5,851 nt of DNA. It comes from Chloroflexia bacterium (GTDB taxonomy: Bacteria > Chloroflexota > Chloroflexia > Thermomicrobiales > JALYUS01). The stretch covers positions 1 through 5,851 of the forward strand of contig JAICIL010000286.1 in assembly GCA_025924435.1 (NCBI GenBank). Reading direction: 5' to 3'. Under the pieces are notes generated by a model, which did no database searches, was not told the DNA's origin, and saw nothing but the letters and a program-made list of their open reading frames with translations. Shown here in pieces: positions 1 through 5,851 of the stretch; the stretch's first letter is position 1, and every line of letters starts with the position of its first letter. The position numbers and the translations under genes are program-made.

Positions 1-498
1 GAAGGTCTGTGTTTCGATCAGTTTTAGCGTCGTGCTGTTCCCCTCCCTGAAGAGACGCTTGCCGCTCCCCAGCACGATGGGATGGAGCAAGAGCCGGTAC
101 TCGTCAATGAGGCCGTGTTGCATCAGCGTGTGCAGAAGATCGCCGCTGCCGGCGAGGAGGATGTCCTGACCGGGCTGCTGCTTCAGTTTAGCGACTTCCT
201 CCGCGACATCGCCCTTGATGAGGCTCGCATTCCATTCAACCGTATCGAGGGTCCGTGACGCAACATACTTCGGCAGACTGTTCATCCGCTCGCCGAAATC
301 CCCCGTGTCGGTCATCGTCGGCCAGGCGGCGGCGAAGCCCTGATAGGTCACGCGACCCAGGAGCAGCGCGTCGCTCGCGAACAGTTCATCGTACTTATAC
401 TTCGCCAGTTCGTCGTTCCAGAATGGGAAGGACCACGTACCCGGCTCGTCCATCACGCCGTCCAGTGTCACGTATTCCGTTGCGATGACTTTTCTCAT
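1..498 (-). CDS. DHFR/RibD C-terminal-like reductase, partial (C-terminus off the left edge)
   Basis: The minus strand is open from an ATG at 498 to the window edge, giving 166 residues with no stop. The protein looks like the stand-alone dihydrofolate reductase-like (RibD C-terminal domain) family, usually about 180-190 residues, so perhaps 15-25 are missing. Visible family marks are the N-terminal strand and loop VTLDGVMDEPG (10-20), the LLGRVTYQGF segment (46-55), KYVASRTL (77-84) and the glycine-rich ILLAGSGDLLHTL (113-125) followed by LIDEYRLLLHPIVLGSGKRLF. Family members are presumed NAD(P)H-dependent reductases, mostly of unknown substrate, and true folate reduction is not implied. An AAGGAGAG ribosome-binding site lies 8 bases upstream of the ATG. 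It is the third gene after arsR and the SRPBCC gene on this strand, 131 bases from the latter. ArsR, SRPBCC and DHFR-like genes often occur together. The family call is firm; the substrate is unknown. Confidence 0.9.
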   Translation of the reverse strand, partial: MRKVIATEYVTLDGVMDEPGTWSFPFWNDELAKYKYDELFASDALLLGRVTYQGFAAAWPTMTDTGDFGERMNSLPKYVASRTLDTVEWNASLIKGDVAEEVAKLKQQPGQDILLAGSGDLLHTLMQHGLIDEYRLLLHPIVLGSGKRLFREGNSTTLKLIETQTF

Positions 499-629
499 GC
501 CCTTCTCTCCTTGCCCTGTCGCGCGCATCATGCGGGCGTCTCCGCCGCGATCCGGTCGCGGCACAATTACCGCGTGCTTGTGGTCGAGCAGCACCCCTTC
601 CCGTCGCGTCGCTGGCCGGGGTGAGGGGC
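499..629 (-). other. Intercistronic gap between SRPBCC and DHFR-like genes
   Basis: This 131-base spacer has no convincing promoter or coding sequence. It holds a 7-bp perfect GC-rich stem (544-550 with 556-562, loop TCCGG) without a following T-run, so it is more likely an mRNA-processing or partial-termination structure than a clean terminator. On the plus strand, 614-626 reads GGCCGGGGTGAGG, which closely matches the tail of the hairpin element at 5359-5402. The downstream gene has its own strong SD, so co-transcription with re-initiation is the simplest reading. Confidence 0.4.
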
Positions 630-1151
630 CTATGCCGTCGCCAGATCGTCGGCGAGTTGGTCGAAGGTCCCGGTAAAGCCCCGCCGAAGCGAATCGCGTG
701 CGCCATCGAATGTCTCGCGCTCCGCCGCGGTCGCGTTGTGCGGCCCCCCGCGAAGGGTGAGTGTCGTTTTGCCGCCGTCTTCGGAGAGCGTCAGCGTATT
801 GAGGATTTCCAGCGGCCAGGTTGGGCTGAACGGGGCGCGGACGGGATTTCCCTCCGCGTCCGCGAAGGAGTTGATGAAGACGATCCGCCGGGGCGCGACG
901 ATCTCGCGATAGACGAATATGCCCCACATGTCGGGGCCGTCGGGGGATTGCATGCAGTAGTGGAAGACGCCGCCCGGGCGGAAATCGAACGTGCCGACGC
1001 GCACTGTGCAGCCTTTCGGCCCCCACCAGCGCGCCAGGCGATCGGCCTCGGACCACGCCTTCCACACAAGGTCGCGCGGCGCAAAGACGCGCGTGATGAC
1101 GAACTCCCGCCCCTCCGACGCCGCGACGGCGCTAGTCTCCCCCTTCGCCAC
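630..1151 (-). CDS. SRPBCC / AHSA1-like domain protein
   Basis: The gene encodes 173 residues of the START/Bet v1-like SRPBCC fold, in the subgroup related to the Hsp90 activator Aha1 C-terminal domain. Family signs are the opening strand FVITRVFAPRDLVWKAWSEA (17-36), then RLARWWGPKG (38-47), the FDFRPGGVFHY strand (56-66), the PDMWGIFVYREI segment (73-84) and a long C-terminal helix (about 145-171). These proteins form a hydrophobic ligand cavity; no ligand or catalytic role can be read here. The start is placed at the GTG at 1151 because AAGGAG sits 7 bases upstream. It overlaps the end of arsR by 20 bases, which implies translational coupling. An in-frame ATG further upstream (1247) would overlap arsR by over 100 bases and adds no family sequence. 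Pairing of such proteins with an ArsR regulator is very common. The fold call is firm; the function is unknown. Confidence 0.88.
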   Translation of the reverse strand: MAKGETSAVAASEGREFVITRVFAPRDLVWKAWSEADRLARWWGPKGCTVRVGTFDFRPGGVFHYCMQSPDGPDMWGIFVYREIVAPRRIVFINSFADAEGNPVRAPFSPTWPLEILNTLTLSEDGGKTTLTLRGGPHNATAAERETFDGARDSLRRGFTGTFDQLADDLATA

Positions 1152-1485
1152 CGTCCTTCTCCTTCCGTTGCAGGTCCCGCAAATAGTTGTCCAGGCGATC
1201 GAGTTGCTGCTCCCAATGCTGGCGATACTGCTCAATCCAGTCGGCAACCTCCTCGAGCGGCCCCGCCTCGAGCCGGCAGGGGCGCCGCTGCGCCGCGCGA
1301 CCGCGCGCGATCAGACCGGCACGCTCCAACACCTTGAGGTGCTTGGAGACCGCGGGCAGGCTCATCGCGAAGGGCGCGGCAATCTCGGTGACGGATGCCT
1401 CACCCGAGACGAGGCGCGCCAGAATCGCGCGCCGCGTGGGATCGGCGAGGGCCGCGAAAGTGGCGTTGAGGCGATCCGGCGACAT
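1132..1485 (-). CDS. ArsR-family winged-helix repressor (non-metal type)
   Basis: This is a 117-residue winged helix-turn-helix DNA-binding protein. It opens with the typical NATFAALADPTRRAILARL (7-25) and has a recognition-helix region at 41-59 (MSLPAVSKHLKVLERAGLI). The C-terminal helix PLEEVADWIEQYRQHWEQQL matches the SdpR-like branch that usually precedes SRPBCC genes. The only cysteine is Cys70, so the alpha-3 CxC metal site of classical arsenic or cadmium sensors is absent and metal sensing is unlikely. The ATG at 1485 is chosen because the family sequence begins there and because the predicted transcript begins near 1515, which excludes the longer upstream frame to 1647. The SD is modest (GAGG, 11 bases upstream). 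It is the first gene of a minus-strand unit and probably represses its own promoter, which contains two palindromes. The inducing signal is unknown. Confidence 0.92.
   Translation of the reverse strand: MSPDRLNATFAALADPTRRAILARLVSGEASVTEIAAPFAMSLPAVSKHLKVLERAGLIARGRAAQRRPCRLEAGPLEEVADWIEQYRQHWEQQLDRLDNYLRDLQRKEKDGGEGGD
1152..1163 (-). promoter_or_regulatory. Ribosome-binding site fixing the GTG start of the SRPBCC gene
   Basis: On the minus strand, AAGGAG (1159-1164 region) precedes GTG at 1151 by 7 bases, inside the end of arsR. It supports a GTG start, a 20-base overlap and coupled translation of the two genes. Confidence 0.7.
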
Positions 1486-1502
1486 ATGCTCATAAACCTC
1501 TC

Positions 1503-1529
1503 GGTTAATTAACCCGCAGGTAAAATACC
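1503..1529. promoter_or_regulatory. Tandem palindromic operator at the arsR promoter
   Basis: Two related palindromes lie side by side. GGTTAATTAACC (1503-1514) is a perfect 12-bp palindrome just downstream of the predicted transcription start. GGTAAAATACC (1519-1529) is a perfect inverted repeat with a 3-base centre and covers the -10 box. They begin 16 bp apart. A further AACC at 1495-1498 continues the pattern at an 8-bp step. ArsR-family dimers typically bind such dyads at their own promoters, so autorepression is inferred. Confidence 0.65.
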
Positions 1530-1550
1530 GCATCGGCGGGACCCTGTCAA
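1522..1550 (-). promoter_or_regulatory. Sigma-70-type promoter of the arsR operon
   Basis: On the minus strand a perfect TTGACA (-35, 1545-1550) is followed by a 17-base spacer and TATTTT (-10, 1522-1527). The predicted transcription start is near 1515, leaving a leader of about 30 bases before the arsR ATG. The hexamers and ideal spacing are read directly; the start site is inferred. Confidence 0.82.
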
Positions 1551-1634
1551 GCGCCTGCCGGCTCCGGTGGCGGATCGCGGCGGCATCGGGAGACGACGGG
1601 AGAGGTGTGCGATGCTCGGCCCTCGAAGCCGCAT

Positions 1635-1663
1635 TTGCAGTGCCCACGAGTGGCCTGTATCAT
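1635..1663 (+). promoter_or_regulatory. Promoter of the Asp-box propeller gene
   Basis: TTGCAG (1635-1640), a 17-base spacer and TATCAT (1658-1663) form a good sigma-70-type promoter on the plus strand. Transcription would start near 1670, giving a leader of about 74 bases. It diverges from the arsR promoter, with about 85 bases between the two -35 boxes. Confidence 0.65.
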
Positions 1664-1743
1664 GCTCGCCATCACCTCCCATCGCCCGCCGAAGCGTCGG
1701 CGTGATCGCCGTTGCGCAGCCCTTTCGGGGGAAGGAGCATCCG

Positions 1744-2751
1744 ATGTTCGACACCTATATCGGCACCACCGGCGGCGTCTATCGGCTGCGCGACGGCGCG
1801 GTCGAGTCGCTCGGGCTTGCCGCCGAGCGCGTCTGGGCGATCCACGCCTGGCGCGACGGCGGCGCGCTCACCATCCTCGCCGGGAGTTACGGCAACGGCA
1901 TGTATCGCAGCGAGGATGGCGGTGCGACCTGGTCGGCCGCCAACACGGGCCTGACCGCCTCCGCCTTCCGCTGCATCGCCCCCGATCCGCTCGATCCCGG
2001 CGCGATCCTCGCCGGCACCGAGCCGGGGCGCATCTACCGCAGCGCGGACGGCGGCCGGACGTGGCGGGAACTGGCGGGCATCACGCGGATCGCGGGGTAC
2101 GAGCGGTGGTTCCTGCCCTACTCGCCGCGCGCGGGGGCGGTGCGCAATGTCTACGCCCCGCCCGGCAGCGCCGGCCGCCTCTTCGCCTCCGTCGAGGTCG
2201 GCGGCCTGCTGCAAAGCGACGACGGCGGCGAGACGTGGGCGTGCGCGCCAGTGATCGAGGACGACGACATCCATTACATCACCGGCCATCCGCGCGAACC
2301 CGACCTGCTTTACGCCGCGCTGGGGTACGCGGCGCTGCCGCATCAACGCAACGGGGATGCGGCACCGCGCCGGTTCGGCGGCATCGCCCGCTCGCGGGAC
2401 GGCGGCGCGACCTGGGAGAAGTTGGAGACGGACTACACCCGCGCGGCGCTCGTCCCGCCGTCGCGGCCTGATCTCGTCCTCGCCGGGCCGGCGCCGCACG
2501 TCGGGCGCGAGGGCCGGATTGTCGTCTCATCGGACGGCGGCGACACATGGGAACCGGCCAGCGCGGGCCTTGATACGCCGATGCCCGACATGGTGGAGGT
2601 CTTCGCCGCCGCGCCCGATGGCAACATCTGGGCCGTCTGCTCCGGCGGTCGCCTGCTCCGCGCGACGCCCGGCGAGTGGTTCTGGCGCGCGGCGACGCCC
2701 GCCGATGTGGGGCTTAACGTCCAGTCGGTCGCGTTCGTCCCGGAGGCATAG
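1744..2751 (+). CDS. Asp-box (BNR-like) seven-repeat beta-propeller protein
   Basis: The 335-residue protein carries five clear Asp-box motifs (S-x-D-x-G-x-T-W): SEDGGATW (56-63), SADGGRTW (100-107), SDDGGETW (158-165), SRDGGATW (217-224) and SSDGGDTW (262-269). Degenerate copies occur at the start (GVYRLRDGAVESL, 11-23) and end (RLLRATPGEWFWRA, 303-316), making seven repeats and suggesting a seven-bladed propeller. Asp boxes stabilise turns in sialidases, Vps10/sortilin and many uncharacterised propellers and are not catalytic. No sialidase arginine triad or FRIP motif is recognisable, so a sialidase name would be unjustified. The ATG at 1744 follows GGAAGGAG with 6 bases' spacing and starts directly with the first strand. 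There is no signal peptide, so the protein is predicted to be cytoplasmic. The longer frame from 1567 begins upstream of the predicted promoter. The fold call is strong; ligand and function are unknown. Confidence 0.9.
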   Translation: MFDTYIGTTGGVYRLRDGAVESLGLAAERVWAIHAWRDGGALTILAGSYGNGMYRSEDGGATWSAANTGLTASAFRCIAPDPLDPGAILAGTEPGRIYRSADGGRTWRELAGITRIAGYERWFLPYSPRAGAVRNVYAPPGSAGRLFASVEVGGLLQSDDGGETWACAPVIEDDDIHYITGHPREPDLLYAALGYAALPHQRNGDAAPRRFGGIARSRDGGATWEKLETDYTRAALVPPSRPDLVLAGPAPHVGREGRIVVSSDGGDTWEPASAGLDTPMPDMVEVFAAAPDGNIWAVCSGGRLLRATPGEWFWRAATPADVGLNVQSVAFVPEA

Positions 2752-2759
2752 GGCGTGTC

Positions 2760-2801
2760 ACATGCAACACGAGCGGGAATGCCTCCTCGCTCGTGTCATG
2801 T
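2760..2801. terminator. Hairpin in the convergent gap, possible bidirectional terminator
   Basis: ACACGAGCG (2767-2775) pairs perfectly with CGCTCGTGT (2788-2796) around a 12-base loop, and ACATG (2760-2764) with CATGT (2797-2801) extends the stem beyond a 2-base bulge. It lies 9 bases after the propeller stop and 32 bases before the end of the convergent membrane-protein gene. No T-run follows on either strand, so factor-independent termination is uncertain. Position and stem strength favour a transcript-end structure. Confidence 0.5.
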
Positions 2802-2832
2802 CCGGCGCGGCGATAGGAGGGCGCTTCGCGCA

Positions 2833-3171
2833 TCACGGGACGTCGGATATCCAGGGGCGGCGCACGGCGAGGCCCGCCGCGAGGATGATGACCACGACGA
2901 TGAGTGCCACGATCAGGATCGGCGTCCAGTTGGTCCCGGCGCCGGTTGCGGTCGTGGTGGTCGTCGTGCTCGTTGACCCGCTGCTCGTCGTCACGGCGGT
3001 GGCGACGGCGGTGGCTGCGGCGGGCGCCGCGCTGGTGGCGGCCGGGGTGCTCCCCCCGCCCGTGGTCGGCGCCGGGGTCTGCGCCGCGACGGTGAACGCC
3101 GCCAGCACGAGCGCGACGACGACAAGCGGCACGACGGCGAGCGGCCGGAGCGACCGTACTCGATGGATCAT
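2833..3171 (-). CDS. Small exported, membrane-anchored protein with Ser/Thr/Ala-rich stalk
   Basis: I do not recognise a family for this 112-residue protein, but its architecture is clear. Residues 1-10 are basic (MIHRVRSLRP). A hydrophobic stretch at 11-29 ends in VAAQT, a plausible signal-peptidase site near 30. Residues 31-80 form a low-complexity linker rich in Ala, Thr, Ser and Gly, including a run of threonines (69-74). A transmembrane helix (about 84-102) is followed by LAVRRPWISDVP, whose two arginines fit a cytoplasmic stop-transfer. The expected topology is an outward-facing stalk anchored at its C-terminus. The start is supported by AAAGGAG 7 bases upstream of the ATG. No sorting-signal LPxTG motif is present. 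It is divergent from the monooxygenase and convergent with the propeller gene. If the signal sequence is not cleaved, the stalk would be tethered at both ends. The function is unknown. Confidence 0.75.
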   Translation of the reverse strand: MIHRVRSLRPLAVVPLVVVALVLAAFTVAAQTPAPTTGGGSTPAATSAAPAAATAVATAVTTSSGSTSTTTTTTATGAGTNWTPILIVALIVVVIILAAGLAVRRPWISDVP

Positions 3172-3190
3172 CGTGGGACTCCTTTCTCTC

Positions 3191-3216
3191 CGGCGCGGGC
3201 GGCGGCGCCCGCGCCG
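3191..3216. repeat. GC-only hairpin in the leader of the membrane-protein gene
   Basis: CGGCGCGGGC (3191-3200) pairs perfectly with GCCCGCGCCG (3207-3216) around a 6-base loop. In the minus-strand mRNA this 10-bp stem ends 5 bases before the AAAGGAG SD. It could stabilise the 5' end or affect translation; no regulator is evident. Confidence 0.55.
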
Positions 3217-5053
<1,837 letters not shown>

Positions 5054-5131
5054 TGCCCACCGTCACCGTCCACTGAAGCGGAGCAAGTCCACTCCCGTAA
5101 GGAGACCGACTATTCTGTCCTCTTTACATCT
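5054..5131 (+). other. Spacer after the monooxygenase, weak hairpin only
   Basis: No strong terminator follows the monooxygenase stop. The best candidate is an imperfect stem, AAGGAGAC (5099-5106) with GTCCTCTT (5117-5124), with one mismatch and one G-U pair and no T-run beyond its own arm. A competing 4-bp stem (5092-5095 with 5101-5104) overlaps it. Some read-through into the thiamine unit cannot be excluded. Confidence 0.35.
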
Positions 5132-5153
5132 GCTGTCCGATAACATTGACAGC
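5132..5153. promoter_or_regulatory. Inverted repeat overlapping the thiamine-unit -35 box
   Basis: GCTGTC (5132-5137) and GACAGC (5148-5153) form a perfect 6-bp dyad with a 10-base spacer. The right arm overlaps TTGACA (5146-5151). A DNA-binding repressor site is possible, but the TPP riboswitch already explains control and a chance match cannot be ruled out. Confidence 0.3.
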
Positions 5154-5175
5154 GAGCGGAGACGAGTCATACGAT
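5146..5175 (+). promoter_or_regulatory. Promoter of the TPP-riboswitch thiamine unit
   Basis: A perfect TTGACA (5146-5151) is followed after 18 bases by TACGAT (5170-5175). The predicted transcription start near 5182 lies about 12 bases before the riboswitch aptamer, exactly where a leader promoter is expected. Confidence 0.72.
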
Positions 5176-5193
5176 ACGGATAATTGAATGAGC

Positions 5194-5288
5194 CGCTAGG
5201 GGTGCCGGATGAGTCCGGCTGAGAGCGAAGCCCGCCAATGCTTCGAACCCTCGGAACCTGACCTGGGTAATACCAGCGGAGGAAAGCG
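5194..5288 (+). ncRNA. TPP riboswitch aptamer (THI element)
   Basis: The conserved thi-box blocks are present in order: GGGGTGCC (5199-5206), CTGAGA (5219-5224), AACCTGACCTGG (5255-5266), GGTAATACCAGCGGAGGAAA (5266-5285). Helices can be drawn: P1 CGCT/AGCG (5194-5197 with 5285-5288), P2 AGGG/CCCT (5198-5201 with 5248-5251), P3 GCCGGA/TCCGGC (5204-5209 with 5214-5219), the optional P3a CGAAGC/GCTTCG (5226-5231 with 5240-5245), P4 CCT/AGG (5257-5259 with 5280-5282) and P5 CTGG/CCAG (5263-5266 with 5273-5276). This class binds thiamine pyrophosphate and normally lowers expression of downstream thiamine genes. The next gene is a thiamine-binding protein, which agrees. P1 is short (4 bp) in this drawing. 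Confidence 0.97.
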
Positions 5289-5302
5289 CGCAGAAGGCTG
5301 CC

Positions 5303-5350
5303 AAGCCGCCGTTTGCCGACCTCCCGCCCGGTCGCGTCACGGCGGCTTTC
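5303..5350 (+). terminator. Riboswitch expression-platform terminator (probable)
   Basis: AAGCCGCCGT (5303-5312) pairs perfectly with ACGGCGGCTT (5339-5348), with an inner CGAC/GTCG stem (5317-5320 with 5331-5334), followed by a weak T-rich tail (CTTTCGCATT). It begins 15 bases after the aptamer. GAAAGC at 5282-5287, at the aptamer's 3' edge, is complementary to GCTTTC at 5345-5350 and could open the terminator when TPP is absent. The stem is read directly; the switching mechanism is inferred, and the poor U-tract leaves doubt. Confidence 0.55.
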
Positions 5351-5358
5351 GCATTGCT

Positions 5359-5402
5359 CCCCTCTCTATTGCTCCGGCAATGGAGAGGGGCCGGGGGTGA
5401 GG
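5359..5402 (+). repeat. Hairpin with UNCG-type loop next to the SD; possible dispersed repeat
   Basis: 5359-5372 pairs with 5377-5390 in a 14-bp stem with one G-U pair, closed by C(TCCG)G, a UNCG-class tetraloop. It runs straight into GGCCGGGGGTGAGG (5389-5402), whose GGTGAGG end serves as the SD of the next gene. A near-identical GGCCGGGGTGAGG occurs at 614-626. Repeats of this kind (a GAGAGGG stem plus a GGCCGGGGTGAGG tail) are, from memory, common between genes in some G+C-rich genomes. It could also be part of the riboswitch platform controlling translation. Confidence 0.55.
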
Positions 5403-5409
5403 TTTCCTT

Positions 5410-5727
5410 ATGGACACCGTGCTCGTCAGTTTTCAGGTACTGCCCCGCGCCGAGGGGGCGGACATCTACGACGTGGTGGATCGCGCGATCGGCGTTGTGC
5501 AGGCGAGCGGCGTCCCGTACGAGGTCGGGGCGATGGAGACGACGATGGAGGGCGAGTACGACCGCCTGATGGCAATCGTCAAGGAGGCGCAGGAGGCGTG
5601 CATGGCGGCGGGCGCGGAGCGCGTCATCACCGTCATCAAGGTGGACTGGAAGCGCGGCGGCGTCTCGTTCGACGAGAAGATCGGCAAGTATCGCGCCGGT
5701 TTCCGCGCCGACCGAGAGGAGCGGTGA
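5410..5727 (+). CDS. Thiamine-binding protein, MTH1187/YkoF-like family (UPF0045)
   Basis: This 105-residue protein matches the small ferredoxin-like-fold family (Thiamine_BP, MTH1187/YqgV). It begins with the strand VLVSFQVLPRAEG (4-16), continues with YDVVDRAIGVVQASGVPYEVG (20-40), the typical AMETTMEGEYDRLMAIVK (41-58), a helix around 58-68, and ends with the strand AERVITVIKVDWKRG (69-83). Members form dimers or tetramers and bind thiamine or related compounds; they often accompany thiamine or HMP transporter genes. The assignment gains weight from the TPP riboswitch in its leader. The ATG at 5410 lies 7 bases after GGTGAGG. The next reading frame begins 2 bases after the stop, so this is probably the first gene of a transport operon lost at the contig end. 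The exact ligand and role (cytoplasmic carrier or sensor) are unknown. Confidence 0.9.
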   Translation: MDTVLVSFQVLPRAEGADIYDVVDRAIGVVQASGVPYEVGAMETTMEGEYDRLMAIVKEAQEACMAAGAERVITVIKVDWKRGGVSFDEKIGKYRAGFRADREER

Positions 5728-5729
5728 GG

Positions 5730-5741
5730 ATGCTGCCAAGG
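5730..5741 (+). CDS. Start of a further gene in the thiamine operon, sequence lost
   Basis: An ATG at 5730 follows the thiamine-binding gene's stop by 2 bases, with GAGAGGAG (5714-5721) 8 bases upstream. Only four codons (M-L-P-R) precede the unreliable poly-C tract, so the product cannot be named. By analogy with similar operons it may be a thiamine or pyrimidine-precursor transporter component. Confidence 0.35.
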
Positions 5742-5851
5742 CCCCCCCCCCCCCCCCCCCCCCCGAGGGGGGGGGGCCCCCGCCCAAAACACCCGGCCCC
5801 CCCGGCCCCCCCCAATGAGGGAGACCCCCCGGGACCAGCCCCGGGGCCCCC
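5742..5851. other. Low-quality, homopolymer-rich C/G tail (probable sequencing or assembly artefact)
   Basis: A run of 23 C (5742-5764) is followed by GA, then 10 G (5767-5776), and further C and G runs to the window end. Codon structure vanishes abruptly where a gene should continue. This pattern is typical of base-calling failure at a read or contig end, so no biology should be read from it. Confidence 0.85.

Noticed and set aside
395..706. 103-residue minus-strand reading frame across the DHFR-like gene start
   Set aside because: It is out of frame with the clear DHFR-like protein, arginine-rich, and has no family resemblance: a G+C-driven shadow.
1132..1485. Metal-sensing role for the ArsR-family protein
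   Set aside because: There is only one cysteine, no CxC in the recognition-helix region, and no metal-resistance gene nearby.
1567..1743. 59-residue N-terminal extension of the propeller protein
   Set aside because: It starts upstream of the predicted promoter and lacks an SD, while the ATG at 1744 has a strong one and begins with the first blade.
1672..2499. 275-residue minus-strand frame opposite the propeller gene
   Set aside because: It is the reverse shadow of the Asp-box repeats; its apparent repetitiveness mirrors the real gene.
1744..2751. Exo-alpha-sialidase assignment for the Asp-box protein
   Set aside because: Asp boxes alone are structural. The arginine triad, nucleophilic tyrosine pair and FRIP motif of sialidases are not recognisable, and there is no export signal.
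2930..3050. GTC/GGC-rich tract on the plus strand that looks like a DNA repeat
   Set aside because: It is the reverse complement of the Thr/Ala-rich stalk codons of the membrane protein; codon bias explains it and no regular unit or CRISPR-like spacing is present.
5167..5787. 206-residue minus-strand frame over the riboswitch, thiamine-binding gene and poly-C tail
   Set aside because: It begins in the artefactual homopolymer (poly-Gly), runs antisense to a real gene and crosses a structured RNA leader.

Overview
This is an ordinary-looking stretch of chromosome from a G+C-rich bacterium. Codon third positions are strongly G/C, start codons are ATG or GTG behind good Shine-Dalgarno (SD) sequences, and three promoters resemble the sigma-70 consensus. 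No gene fixes the taxon. A phenylacetone-type Baeyer-Villiger monooxygenase, an ArsR/SRPBCC/DHFR-like cluster and a TPP riboswitch ahead of an MTH1187-family thiamine-binding protein would fit Chloroflexota (Thermomicrobia-like) or Actinomycetota. That placement is inference.

Layout: (1) 1-1550, minus strand, a three-gene unit read right to left: an ArsR-family repressor without metal ligands, an SRPBCC/AHSA1-like protein overlapping it by 20 bases, and a DHFR/RibD-C-like reductase cut by the window's left edge. Its promoter is near consensus and carries two tandem palindromes, one over the -10 box and one just after the predicted transcription start. (2) 1551-2751, plus strand, a divergent gene for a seven-repeat Asp-box beta-propeller without a signal peptide, with its own promoter. 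(3) 2752-2832, a convergent gap with a strong hairpin. (4) 2833-3171, minus strand, a small exported protein with a Ser/Thr/Ala-rich stalk and a C-terminal membrane helix. (5) 3416-5053, plus strand, a Baeyer-Villiger flavin monooxygenase close to phenylacetone monooxygenase (PAMO), divergent from the membrane protein. (6) 5132-5741, plus strand, a thiamine module: promoter, TPP riboswitch, terminator-like hairpin, a second hairpin with a UNCG-type loop, a thiamine-binding protein, and the start of a tightly linked next gene. (7) 5742-5851 is homopolymer-rich C/G sequence that looks like a low-quality contig or read end.

Only two sets of genes clearly work together: the repressor-led operon, which is probably self-repressed, and the thiamine unit, which is probably switched off by thiamine pyrophosphate. 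The propeller, membrane protein and monooxygenase show no clear functional link to their neighbours. I found no convincing undescribed multi-gene system. The points most worth checking are the tandem operator at arsR, the layout of the riboswitch expression platform, and the leaderless seven-repeat propeller.
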